11,853 bases of DNA from Bacteroidota bacterium (GTDB lineage: Bacteria > Bacteroidota > UBA10030 > UBA6906), in the NCBI GenBank assembly GCA_016844425.1, contig JAERML010000012.1, positions 1-11,853 on the forward strand. The letters run 5' to 3'. The first letter of the stretch is position 1. Each line of letters begins with the position of its first letter. Positions 1-6,586 of the stretch are shown here, in pieces. Made by a program: the position numbers and the translations under genes. Under the pieces are notes generated by a model, which was not told the origin of the DNA, ran no database searches, and worked only from the letters and a program-made list of their open reading frames with translations.

Positions 1-2
1 TG

Positions 3-86
3 GGTGCCGATGCCACTGCGGAAGCGATTCGCAGCGGAGTACGGAATGCGGCATCGGTTGAGGGAGTGCCGGGGATTGCGGGCTGA
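3..86 (+). CDS. C-terminal end of an unidentified protein (partial)
   Basis: An open frame runs in from the left edge and stops with TGA at 84-86. It gives 27 residues beginning GADATAEAIRSG and ending EGVPGIAG. The small-residue-rich, helical-looking end fits the tail of a soluble enzyme, but I cannot name the family. The stop lies only six bases before the pseudouridine synthase start, so the two are probably cotranscribed. The neighbouring frames also stay open for much of this short stretch, so the frame choice rests on the tight spacing and the protein-like composition. Confidence 0.4.
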   Translation, partial: GADATAEAIRSGVRNAASVEGVPGIAG

Positions 87-92
87 AAGAAG

Positions 93-851
93 ATGACGCA
101 CACGACACCCCGCGGAAGACGGAACCACGGTGAGATCACTCTTGCGCGTGCAATCTCGAAGTTCGGCATTGCTTCCAGAACGCAAGCCGCCGCCATGGTA
201 CGAGAAGGACGGGTTGCGGTCGATGGGAGCATTGTTCGCTCGCCGGATCGCTGGGTCGATCCCCGCTCAAACGGGATCCAAGTTGACGGAAAACGGCTAA
301 GAAGGGCGCCACCGGTCTACCTGGCGTTGCACAAACCCATCGGTGTTGTGACGACGCGTTCCGATGAGAAAGGCCGAAAAACAATCTATGATCTCCTTCC
401 TCCGGACCAGCAATGGGTGTTTCCGATTGGCAGGCTGGACAAGGAAACTTCTGGTCTGCTGCTCCTTACTAACGACTCACGCTTTGGCGAGATGGTGACA
501 AACCCGTTGGGAGAAATTCCGAAAACTTACAGTGTTACTGTTGACCGGCCACTGCGCGACGTTGATCGACGGGCACTGGAATCCAGACTCACACTTGCAG
601 ACGGAACTCGCCTCCTGCCTGCGGAGGTGACGCCCTCGATAAATAACCCGTTTGTATTCGAGATGACAATAGTGGAGGGAAAGAACCGACAGATCAGGAG
701 GATGTGTGAACATCTGGGCTACGTTGTTGTCTCGTTGCAACGCATTCGGATCGGCTTGATTAGTCTCGGGAGACTCAAAGTGGGCGACGTGCGTCCGCTC
801 TCACGTGAGGAACGATCCGGGATCCTCTCCTCCTTTGCTTCCGGGGAATGA
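93..851 (+). CDS. RsuA/RluB/RluE/RluF-family pseudouridine synthase with S4 domain
   Basis: A 252-residue enzyme predicted to isomerise specific uridines in ribosomal RNA to pseudouridine. An S4 RNA-binding domain occupies about residues 15-70 ([20 protein letters not shown]). It is followed by the catalytic domain, with the family motif [16 protein letters not shown] at 113-128; the catalytic aspartate is D116. The C-terminal family block [16 protein letters not shown] is at 195-210. The length is normal for the family. The start directly follows the upstream stop, with a purine-rich GAAAGAAG just before it but no well-spaced Shine-Dalgarno, so translational coupling is likely. The stop overlaps the Nudix start by four bases. 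A second family member sits at 9125-9886 in the classic scp context, so the two probably modify different sites. Which of RsuA, RluE or RluF this resembles most cannot be settled by eye. Confidence 0.93.
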   Translation: MTHTTPRGRRNHGEITLARAISKFGIASRTQAAAMVREGRVAVDGSIVRSPDRWVDPRSNGIQVDGKRLRRAPPVYLALHKPIGVVTTRSDEKGRKTIYDLLPPDQQWVFPIGRLDKETSGLLLLTNDSRFGEMVTNPLGEIPKTYSVTVDRPLRDVDRRALESRLTLADGTRLLPAEVTPSINNPFVFEMTIVEGKNRQIRRMCEHLGYVVVSLQRIRIGLISLGRLKVGDVRPLSREERSGILSSFASGE

Positions 852-1321
852 CCGTGCCCATCATTGCTTGTCGCATCGTTGAAGTCTGTGTCTTTAGGTT
901 CGTCCAAGATCACCCCCAATATCTTCTTCTGAAGCGATCGAACAATGAGGAGATTTATCCGGGGCTCTGGCAGTTCATCAGCGGCTCCATTCATGACAAA
1001 GAAAAGGCGACCGAGGCTGCACTCCGAGAGATGTACGAAGAGACCGGACTGACGCCGCGACAATTCTGGGTCGTTCCGCACGTGAATACCTACTACGATC
1101 ATGCGTACGACGCAGTGAACCTCAGTCCGTTCTTCGCTGCACAGGTAATGCCTGATGATGAGCCGGCGCTTTCCAAGGAGCACCAACATTACGAATGGCT
1201 CCGCTACCACGATGCGCGCCGGAAACTCGTCTGGCCGGGCCAGCGACAGGGGCTCGATATCGTGAAAGACTCCATCATTGGAGGTGAAGCAGCCGGTGAA
1301 CGAACGAGGGTGGTTCTCTAA
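848..1321 (+). CDS. Nudix hydrolase
   Basis: A 157-residue cytosolic Nudix-fold pyrophosphohydrolase that should cleave a nucleoside diphosphate linked to another moiety, using divalent metal. The Nudix box matches GX5EX7REUXEEXGU exactly: it runs from G46 to L68, with R60-E61 and E64-E65 as the metal-binding core. The segment before the box (YLLLKRSN, then [10 protein letters not shown]) and the later [12 protein letters not shown] resemble the NudB-like dihydroneopterin triphosphate pyrophosphatase group, but Nudix substrates cannot be assigned from the box alone. The ATG overlaps the stop of the preceding pseudouridine synthase (ATGA), which suggests coupled translation; no good independent ribosome-binding site is visible. 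A gap of about 105 bases follows before the kinase gene. Confidence 0.92.
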   Translation: MTVPIIACRIVEVCVFRFVQDHPQYLLLKRSNNEEIYPGLWQFISGSIHDKEKATEAALREMYEETGLTPRQFWVVPHVNTYYDHAYDAVNLSPFFAAQVMPDDEPALSKEHQHYEWLRYHDARRKLVWPGQRQGLDIVKDSIIGGEAAGERTRVVL

Positions 1322-1416
1322 CTCCGTGATGTCGCTCTTGCCATTTCCTTGCTAATCACACCGTCATTCCGTACCTTTTTGTGGTTTTCTTTTCCATCAT
1401 CATTCCTTTTACTTCC

Positions 1417-1423
1417 GGAGAAG
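1417..1423 (+). promoter_or_regulatory. Ribosome-binding site that fixes the kinase start
   Basis: GGAGAAG lies with its GGAG core six bases before a GTG at 1427. This supports GTG 1427 over the TTG at 1349, whose extra 26 residues (rich in F, S and L) do not belong to the kinase fold. The rest of the gap from 1322 is pyrimidine-rich and shows no convincing promoter or terminator. Confidence 0.7.
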
Positions 1424-1426
1424 TGT

Positions 1427-2341
1427 GTGAGCGTACTCGTCGTAGGTTCGCTGGCGCTTGATACGATTGAGACCCCCTTTGGCAAGGTGGAGAACAAGCT
1501 TGGAGGCTCCGCAACATATATCACCGCAGCGGCAAGCTACTTCGTTAAACCCATCCGTCTCGTAGGAGTCGTCGGTGGCGACTTCCCCAAGCAAGCGATC
1601 ACATTTCTTGAGGAGCGTGATGTGGACCTTGAAGGTCTGCAAGTGATCGAAGAAGGAAAAACATTCCGATGGTCCGGCAGGTATCATTACGATCTGAATG
1701 AACGCGACACTCTCTCGACGGACCTGAATGTATTTGAGAAATTCGACCCCATCATTCCGGAAAAGTACCGGAAGAGTCGTTGTGTCTGCCTCGGCAACAT
1801 CGACCCGGTTCTGCAAAGGAAGGTGCTCGACCAGATTGAGAAGCCGCGTGTTGTCATTTGCGACACGATGAACTACTGGATCGAACGGAAGAACAAAGAG
1901 CTGCGGGAAACGTTGAAGCTGATCGATGTCCTTATTTTGAATGATTCTGAGGCCCGTCTTCTCTCAAAGGAACCGAATCTGATCAAGGCCGCCAAGGTAA
2001 TCCACAGCATGGGACCGCGCATTGTCATCATCAAGAAGGGAGAACATGGCGCTCTCTTGATCACGGAGCAGATCGTGTTCTCTGCGCCTGCATACCCCAT
2101 GGAGAACATCTTCGATCCGACCGGCGCCGGGGATGCGTTCGCGGGCGGGTTCGTGGGGTGGCTTGCGCGAACAGACGACATATCTGAAGAAAACCTGAAG
2201 CGCGCTGTGATCTATGGCAGCACGATGGCTTCTTTCTCCGTCGAGAAGTTTGGTGTTGACGGGCTGGCCGACCTGACGTATCTACAGATTCAGGATCGGT
2301 TCCGCTCATTCCGTGAGCTCTCCCGGTTCGAAGAGGATTGA
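1427..2341 (+). CDS. PfkB/ribokinase-family kinase
   Basis: A 304-residue PfkB-family kinase that should transfer phosphate from ATP to a sugar or nucleoside hydroxyl. The fold begins directly at SVLVVGSLALDTIETPFGK. The substrate-side GG motif of the family is at residues 26-27 (LGGSATYITAAAS). The NDSE motif is at 172-175. The C-terminal signature DPTGAGDAFAGGF holds the anion hole GAGD at 233-236, with D236 as the catalytic base. The start is GTG with a well-placed GGAG. The gene ends 24 bases before mtnA, so it is likely in one operon with it. The substrate is not known from sequence. The context suggests methylthioadenosine, 5'-deoxyadenosine or ribose-phosphate salvage, for example a nucleoside, methylthioribose or ribose-1-phosphate kinase. 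That is inference; the classical methylthioribose kinase MtnK has a different, choline-kinase-like fold. Confidence 0.92.
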   Translation: MSVLVVGSLALDTIETPFGKVENKLGGSATYITAAASYFVKPIRLVGVVGGDFPKQAITFLEERDVDLEGLQVIEEGKTFRWSGRYHYDLNERDTLSTDLNVFEKFDPIIPEKYRKSRCVCLGNIDPVLQRKVLDQIEKPRVVICDTMNYWIERKNKELRETLKLIDVLILNDSEARLLSKEPNLIKAAKVIHSMGPRIVIIKKGEHGALLITEQIVFSAPAYPMENIFDPTGAGDAFAGGFVGWLARTDDISEENLKRAVIYGSTMASFSVEKFGVDGLADLTYLQIQDRFRSFRELSRFEED

Positions 2342-2365
2342 TTGCCGTTGCAGCGGCTTGATGGC

Positions 2366-3418
2366 ATGATGACAACAATTGATTGGAATCAAGGGAAGGT
2401 CCGTTTCATCGACCAAACCCTGCTTCCGACACACGAAGTGTATGTTGAGACAGAGGACTATCGTGTTGTCGGAGATGCTATTCAGCGACTGGCGATCCGC
2501 GGTGCACCTGCGATCGGTGTCGCCGCTGCCTTTGCCATTGTCCTTGCTGTCAATGATCGTCGAATTACCAGTTCTCATGCACTTGAGACGGAATTCCACA
2601 CTGCTACTGAATATCTTGCCCGTACCCGCCCCACTGCAGTCAACCTCTTCTTCGCCATTAGCAGAATGAAGCAGGTTTTTGCCTCCATCCCTCACGATGA
2701 CACAGACGCCGTTCGTTATCTTCTGCTGGAAGAGGCGCAAACCATTAAACGCGAGGATATCGATGCTTGTCGAAGGATAGGTGAAAATGGCGCATCGTTC
2801 ATAAAGCCGGGTTCATCCATTCTGACCCACTGCAACGCCGGTGCATTGGCCACCGCAGGAGAGGGGACAGCGCTCAGCGTCATTACCACTGCCGCCCGTC
2901 TCGGGAATGTGCTGCGTGTCTACGTGGATGAGACTCGTCCGCTTCTGCAGGGGGCACGCTTGACGAGTTGGGAATTAGTCAAGCAAGGGCTGGAAGTGGT
3001 GCTCATCACGGACAATACTGCCGGTTGGTTGATGCAACAAAGGAAAGTGGATGCCGTAATTGTAGGAGCGGACAGGATTGCGGCAAACGGAGATGTTGCA
3101 AACAAGATCGGCACATATCCGCTGGCCGTGCTTGCGGCGCGCCACGGCATTCCGTTCTACGTTGCAGTTCCCACGTCCACCATTGATCTGGAAACAGAAT
3201 CGGGACGCAACATTCCCATCGAAGAACGTGCCGCAGAGGAAGTGACGCACATAGCCGGAATCAGGGTTGCGGCGGAAGGCGTGCGTGTGTACGCACCAGC
3301 ATTCGACGTTACTCCTCATGAGTTGGTCACGGCAATCATTACCGAACGAGGGATTGCCCGGGCGCCCTACGGCGGGGCTCTTGAAGCGTTGAAGCGAGCC
3401 AAGGTGGATGCAGCATGA
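2366..3418 (+). CDS. mtnA: S-methyl-5-thioribose-1-phosphate isomerase
   Basis: The enzyme converts methylthioribose-1-phosphate to methylthioribulose-1-phosphate in methionine salvage. The 350-residue product has the MtnA/eIF2B-like layout: AIRGAPAIGVAAAF near the N-terminus, the active-site cysteine in THCNAGALAT (C156), GARLTSWEL at about 197-203, and the active-site aspartate in VGADRIAANGDVANKIGTYP (D236). PTSTID and IPIEER follow near 270-288. The length is typical. The start is uncertain. ATG 2366 (or 2369) gives the usual short N-terminus but has no clear ribosome-binding site. A TTG at 2342 directly after the kinase stop has AAGAGGA about four bases upstream and would add eight residues. 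The stop overlaps the recO ATG. The same fold also contains ribose-1,5-bisphosphate isomerase, which shares the Cys/Asp pair, but the bacterial MtnA motifs fit better. Confidence 0.95.
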   Translation: MMTTIDWNQGKVRFIDQTLLPTHEVYVETEDYRVVGDAIQRLAIRGAPAIGVAAAFAIVLAVNDRRITSSHALETEFHTATEYLARTRPTAVNLFFAISRMKQVFASIPHDDTDAVRYLLLEEAQTIKREDIDACRRIGENGASFIKPGSSILTHCNAGALATAGEGTALSVITTAARLGNVLRVYVDETRPLLQGARLTSWELVKQGLEVVLITDNTAGWLMQQRKVDAVIVGADRIAANGDVANKIGTYPLAVLAARHGIPFYVAVPTSTIDLETESGRNIPIEERAAEEVTHIAGIRVAAEGVRVYAPAFDVTPHELVTAIITERGIARAPYGGALEALKRAKVDAA

Positions 3419-4188
3419 TTGTCAAGACTGAGGCCGTTGTCCTGAAAACGATGAGGTTCCGTGACACCAGCACAATTCTCACGCTCTATACGCAGGAGTT
3501 TGGCAAGGTCACGGTGATCGCAAAAGGGGCGCGTGATTTCAAGAGTAAGTTCGGGTCCGCGCTTCAACCAATGAACCACGTGCTGGCGGTCTTCTACCGG
3601 AAGGAGCACCGCGAAATGCACCTCCTCTCACAATGTGATGTGGTGAAACGCCGCCGCCGGATGACAGAGGAGATGGAGAGGATGGCGGCTGGCATGACAA
3701 TCATCGAGTTGGTGCATGGTGTCACCCACGCCGAGGAAAAAAACGAAAAGCTGTTTGCTTCCGTTGTGGGTGCCCTCGAAGCAATTGAGACTGTGGCAAA
3801 GCATCCAGGCAATGTAGTGTATGCGTTTGAGGTTCGCTTGTCGGATATCCTGGGATTCAGAGCGAACTTCCTTGGATGTGCCCGTTGTGGAGTGGTGATG
3901 GATGAGCGCGTGGTTGGAACAAACGGGGCAGAACTTCGGTTGAGTCAAGGTGGGGTGGTGTGCAGCCAGTGCGCTGCGGGAGGATTGGGGGAGGGAAGAG
4001 TCACACGACAGGCTCTCCGGGTTCTTCAGAGATTGCAGGAAATTCCTGAATTTGCAGCCTCGTGCACGATTGCTCTAACACCCGTGATCAGGGATGAAGT
4101 GGCGGGGATCCTGCGAAGGTACCTGCAGAGTCACGTGGACGGTTTGCGGTATCTCAAGGCAGAGTCCGTTCTGGCAGCCATGATGTAA
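3415..4188 (+). CDS. recO: DNA repair protein RecO
   Basis: RecO acts with RecR (and RecF) to load RecA onto SSB-coated single-stranded DNA in gap repair, and also anneals complementary strands. The 257-residue protein starts with the N-terminal OB-fold block (IVKTEAVVLKTMRFRDTSTI, then YTQEFGKVTVIAKGAR at about 25-40). A helical domain follows, including YAFEVRLSDILGF at about 136-148. Four cysteines, C155, C158, C183 and C186, form the zinc-finger CxxC pairs found in many RecO proteins. The length is normal. The ATG overlaps the mtnA stop by four bases, and AGGTGG lies seven bases upstream. The pairing with mtnA is probably simple cotranscription and not a functional link. A gap of 83 bases separates it from the protease gene. 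Confidence 0.95.
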   Translation: MIVKTEAVVLKTMRFRDTSTILTLYTQEFGKVTVIAKGARDFKSKFGSALQPMNHVLAVFYRKEHREMHLLSQCDVVKRRRRMTEEMERMAAGMTIIELVHGVTHAEEKNEKLFASVVGALEAIETVAKHPGNVVYAFEVRLSDILGFRANFLGCARCGVVMDERVVGTNGAELRLSQGGVVCSQCAAGGLGEGRVTRQALRVLQRLQEIPEFAASCTIALTPVIRDEVAGILRRYLQSHVDGLRYLKAESVLAAMM

Positions 4189-4256
4189 AATTTCATGAAT
4201 TAGTTCGTACCCAGGAGAAAGTCGCGGCGAATTGTCGCGCAATGTTCACTATTTTC

Positions 4257-4266
4257 GAGGAGGTGG
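4257..4266 (+). promoter_or_regulatory. Ribosome-binding site for the HtrA protease
   Basis: GAGGAGGTGG has its GGAGG core eight bases before ATG 4272. It supports that start over the ATG at 4242, which would place this site inside the coding region and add ten acidic residues before the membrane anchor. Confidence 0.8.
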
Positions 4267-4271
4267 AAGGT

Positions 4272-5804
4272 ATGTTTAAGAAATCTGTGGTAACGTCGCT
4301 GGTGTTGATCACGATCGGAATTATCTTCGGTGCCTTGCTTGTCTCCAACTTCAGCGGAGGTGTGGGGGATGGCTTTGCAGGTAACACCGGAGACATCAAG
4401 CTTGGCGGACCGCCCCCCGTTACAACTGTCAGTCAGGGCATTAAGGGAATGAGCGACAACTTCGTCACCGTGGCGAAGGCGGTCACACCCTCCGTCGTGT
4501 CCATTACCGTCACGACAGTTGCCCGTGGGCGAGATAGTGAGAGGCCGCAGGACTTCTTCCATTTCTTTGGTCCGGAGTTCAGACAGCGAGAGCCGGAGCG
4601 TTCACAGGGTGCAGGCTCTGGCGTGATCATTACTCCGGATGGCTACATTGCGACAAATAACCACGTCGTGGAGGACGCTGACAAGGGAGGGATCGAGGTC
4701 GTTCTCAATGACAAGACGCGTTTCAAGGCAAAACTCATCGGAACCGATCCTTCCACAGATCTCGCTGTTATCAAGATCGATGCGAAGGATTTGACGGTCG
4801 CTGCTCTGGGGAATTCTGACAACGTTCAGGTGGGTGAATGGGTGCTCGCCATTGGCAACCCGCTCGGGCTCAACTCTACGGTCACGGCCGGGATCATCAG
4901 CGCAGTGGGCCGGAATATCGGGATCATTCGGGACACATACGGGATTGAAAATTTCATCCAGACCGATGCGGCCATCAACCCCGGCAACAGCGGTGGAGCA
5001 CTGGTCAATATGAACGGCGAAGTCATCGGCATTAACACGGCAATTGCGACCACCAATGCACGGTACCAGGGATATGGATTTGCTGTTCCCGTGAACCTTC
5101 TCAAGACCATTGCCGCGGATTTGATCAAGGATGGGAAAGTGGTCCGCGGGTATATCGGGGTACAGATTTCCAGTGTTGATCAGACCATGGCAAGTGCAAT
5201 TGGGCTGTCGAAATCAGAAGGAGTGATTATCCAGGGCCTCGTGAAGGATGGGGCGGGAGAAAAGGCAGGGCTGAAAGAGGGAGATGTGATCCTCTCCGTC
5301 GACGGAAAAGAGACGAATGCCGCCAACGAATTGCAGAGCTACATTGCAAGCAAACACCCGGGTGATGTTGTGGCCCTGAAAGTATTCCGCGACGGAAAGA
5401 TGATCGAGAAGAAAGTGACGCTCAAAGCCCGCGAAGAGGAGAGTACCACGGTGAAGGCCTCCGATAAGGACAAAAACCGGGAATCGGTCGAGCCGGAAGT
5501 ACCCAAAGTGGTGACGTTCGAAAGCCTCGGGCTCAGCGTCCGCGCGCTTACATCTGATGAGAAGAAATCAGCTGAAGTAGAAAAGGGCGTCATCGTTACT
5601 GAGGTCAAACCGTACAGTGAAGCATTCAACCGTGCCATCGAACAGAATTCCGTGATTGTCGAAGCAGACCGGAAAGAGGTTTCTTCTCCCTCTGATCTGA
5701 AGAGGATCGTAGACGGAAGAAAGCCCGGCGATTCCATCCTTCTTCGCCTCAAGAGACCCAAGGGCGGTACAGCCTACATTGCGGTGCAGCTGCCAAAGGA
5801 GTAG
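4272..5804 (+). CDS. HtrA/DegP-type serine protease with two PDZ domains
   Basis: An envelope quality-control protease (family S1C) that should degrade or refold damaged periplasmic proteins. The 510-residue product has an N-terminal hydrophobic segment at about 5-24 (VVTSLVLITIGIIFGALLVS) after two lysines, a signal peptide or membrane anchor. A linker leads to the trypsin-like domain with an intact triad: H131 in ATNNHVVEDA, D163 in STDLAVIKID and S240 in NPGNSGGALVN. PDZ1 covers about 293-385 (GYIGVQI, then KAGLKEGDVILSVDG). A charged linker (AREEESTTVKASDKDKNRES) leads to PDZ2 at about 415-508. The overall architecture matches DegP/DegQ. No typical C-terminal extension follows. It appears to be transcribed apart from recO or by read-through; no convincing promoter was found in the 83-base gap. 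It ends at a strong terminator. I do not distinguish DegP, DegQ and MucD by eye. Confidence 0.95.
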   Translation: MFKKSVVTSLVLITIGIIFGALLVSNFSGGVGDGFAGNTGDIKLGGPPPVTTVSQGIKGMSDNFVTVAKAVTPSVVSITVTTVARGRDSERPQDFFHFFGPEFRQREPERSQGAGSGVIITPDGYIATNNHVVEDADKGGIEVVLNDKTRFKAKLIGTDPSTDLAVIKIDAKDLTVAALGNSDNVQVGEWVLAIGNPLGLNSTVTAGIISAVGRNIGIIRDTYGIENFIQTDAAINPGNSGGALVNMNGEVIGINTAIATTNARYQGYGFAVPVNLLKTIAADLIKDGKVVRGYIGVQISSVDQTMASAIGLSKSEGVIIQGLVKDGAGEKAGLKEGDVILSVDGKETNAANELQSYIASKHPGDVVALKVFRDGKMIEKKVTLKAREEESTTVKASDKDKNRESVEPEVPKVVTFESLGLSVRALTSDEKKSAEVEKGVIVTEVKPYSEAFNRAIEQNSVIVEADRKEVSSPSDLKRIVDGRKPGDSILLRLKRPKGGTAYIAVQLPKE

Positions 5805-5827
5805 TTCCAAGCTGGACCAATCGCTAG

Positions 5828-5863
5828 AGGCCCGGGAGGATTCTTCCGGGCCTTCTTGTTTTT
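5828..5863 (+). terminator. Intrinsic terminator after the HtrA gene
   Basis: GGCCCGG (5829-5835) pairs with CCGGGCC (5846-5852). The stem extends inward by a G-T, an A-T and a G-C pair, giving ten pairs around a GATT loop, and outward by one A-T pair. The T-rich run TTCTTGTTTTT follows at 5853-5863. It lies 24 bases after the protease stop and separates it from the HNH transcription unit. Confidence 0.9.
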
Positions 5864-5892
5864 CAGTGGTTTATCTCCATCGCTTACAAAGC

Positions 5893-5925
5893 TTGACAAT
5901 TGCTGCTCGGAATGCTATATTTTTG
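5893..5925 (+). promoter_or_regulatory. Strong predicted promoter for the HNH gene
   Basis: TTGACA (5893-5898), a 17-base spacer and TATATT (5916-5921) make a near-consensus housekeeping-sigma promoter, with an extended -10 (TGC at 5913-5915). The same bases also contain TATTTTTG (5918-5925), which fits the Bacteroidota -7 consensus TAnnTTTG. Transcription should begin near 5928-5932, leaving a leader of roughly 75 bases if translation starts at 6006. Confidence 0.75.
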
Positions 5926-5964
5926 CAGGTTTTACGCACGGCGATTCTCTCAGTATTCAGACAG

Positions 5965-5979
5965 AAGGAGGTAAGGAGG
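5965..5979 (+). promoter_or_regulatory. Tandem perfect Shine-Dalgarno in the HNH leader
   Basis: AAGGAGGT (5965-5972) is a full match to the 16S anti-Shine-Dalgarno and is followed at once by a second AAGGAGG (5973-5979). No ATG, GTG or TTG lies at the normal 5-10 base spacing in any frame. The nearest in-frame candidates are ATT 5994 (14 bases after), GTG 6006 (26 bases) and TTG 6021 (41 bases). Confidence 0.65.
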
Positions 5980-6005
5980 ACTTCAGCTCTCAGATTCACT
6001 CGAAC

Positions 6006-6524
6006 GTGTCGCACGGGAAGTTGAATGCGAAGGTTCTGATTCTTAATCAGAACTATGAGCCCATGAGTGTGATCAACGTGAGGAAAGCAATCGTACTTCT
6101 TTATCTTGGGAAGGTGGAACTCATCGAGGCCAACCAGGCATTGAGAGTTCGGTCGACGTCGATCACCATGCCGTTTCCCAGCATCGTACGGCTCTCGTTC
6201 TATGTCCGGGTTCCATTTAAGAAGATCATTCTTTCGCGTAAGAACATCCTCCGGCGCGACGGTCATCGGTGCCTGTTCTGCGGTCGCTCGGATCTCACGC
6301 TGACCATTGACCATGTCATTCCGATTTCCCGCGGAGGTGAAGACACGTGGGAAAACCTCGTTTGCGCATGTGTCCGATGCAACAACAAGAAAGGGGATCG
6401 CACACCCGAAGAATCGATGATGCCCCTCCGCAGAAAGCCCATGCGGCCGAATCACGTGACGTTCATCAGGCATTTCGTCGGTACGCTGGATGAACGATGG
6501 AAACCATACCTGTTTCTGCACTAG
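6006..6524 (+). CDS. HNH endonuclease-family protein
   Basis: A standalone HNH protein of about 172 residues. The N-terminal block KVLILNQNYEPMSVINVRKA (about 9-28) is typical of a widespread but functionally uncharacterised group. The HNH/zinc region follows: CLFC (C89, C92), IDHVIPISRGGED with D102-H103, N117 in WENLV, and CVRCNNKKGD (C122, C125, N126). Together these make an intact beta-beta-alpha metal nuclease core with two CxxC zinc knuckles. It should bind or cut nucleic acid; the target is unknown and no restriction methylase is nearby. The start is uncertain: GTG 6006 is used here, TTG 6021 or a rare ATT 5994 are alternatives, and a TTG at 5856 would lie inside the preceding terminator. 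The gene has its own promoter and is bounded by terminators on both sides. Confidence 0.88.
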   Translation: MSHGKLNAKVLILNQNYEPMSVINVRKAIVLLYLGKVELIEANQALRVRSTSITMPFPSIVRLSFYVRVPFKKIILSRKNILRRDGHRCLFCGRSDLTLTIDHVIPISRGGEDTWENLVCACVRCNNKKGDRTPEESMMPLRRKPMRPNHVTFIRHFVGTLDERWKPYLFLH

Positions 6525-6551
6525 TCCCGTCCACCCGACGGGAAATTTTTT
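6525..6551 (+). terminator. Intrinsic terminator after the HNH gene
   Basis: TCCCGTC (6525-6531) pairs with GACGGGA (6537-6543) around a five-base loop CACCC. AATTTTTT follows directly (6544-6551). The hairpin begins at the first base after the HNH stop codon and lies only 35 bases before the trpS start. Confidence 0.88.
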
Positions 6552-6586
6552 GCTGGACAGATACTCACACGACCAACAGGTAAAGG

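Noticed and set aside
1349..1426. Upstream TTG extension of the PfkB kinase
   Set aside because: The 26 extra residues are hydrophobic, serine/phenylalanine-rich and outside the fold. GTG 1427 has a well-spaced GGAG, and the kinase homology begins right there.
2331..2365. TTG 2342 as the definite mtnA start
   Set aside because: AAGAGGA lies about four bases upstream, so it remains possible, but ATG 2366 gives the N-terminal length more usual for MtnA. Left as an alternative.
4186..4191. TAAAAT as a -10 element for the HtrA gene
   Set aside because: It matches 5 of 6 bases of the -10 consensus, but no recognisable -35 lies at 15-18 bases upstream, and it overlaps the recO stop.
4221..4239. 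Direct repeat of GTCGCG and a small GCGA/TCGC palindrome before the HtrA gene
   Set aside because: Too short to separate from chance; no link to a promoter or known operator.
5856..6005. Upstream TTG extension of the HNH gene
   Set aside because: It would begin inside the T-run of the HtrA terminator and cover the promoter and Shine-Dalgarno region; the conserved block begins only near KVLILNQNYEP.
5871..6521. Minus-strand open frame of 216 residues opposite the HNH gene
   Set aside because: It covers the HNH gene whose zinc and HNH motifs are clear, and also its promoter; no domain is seen in the antisense product.
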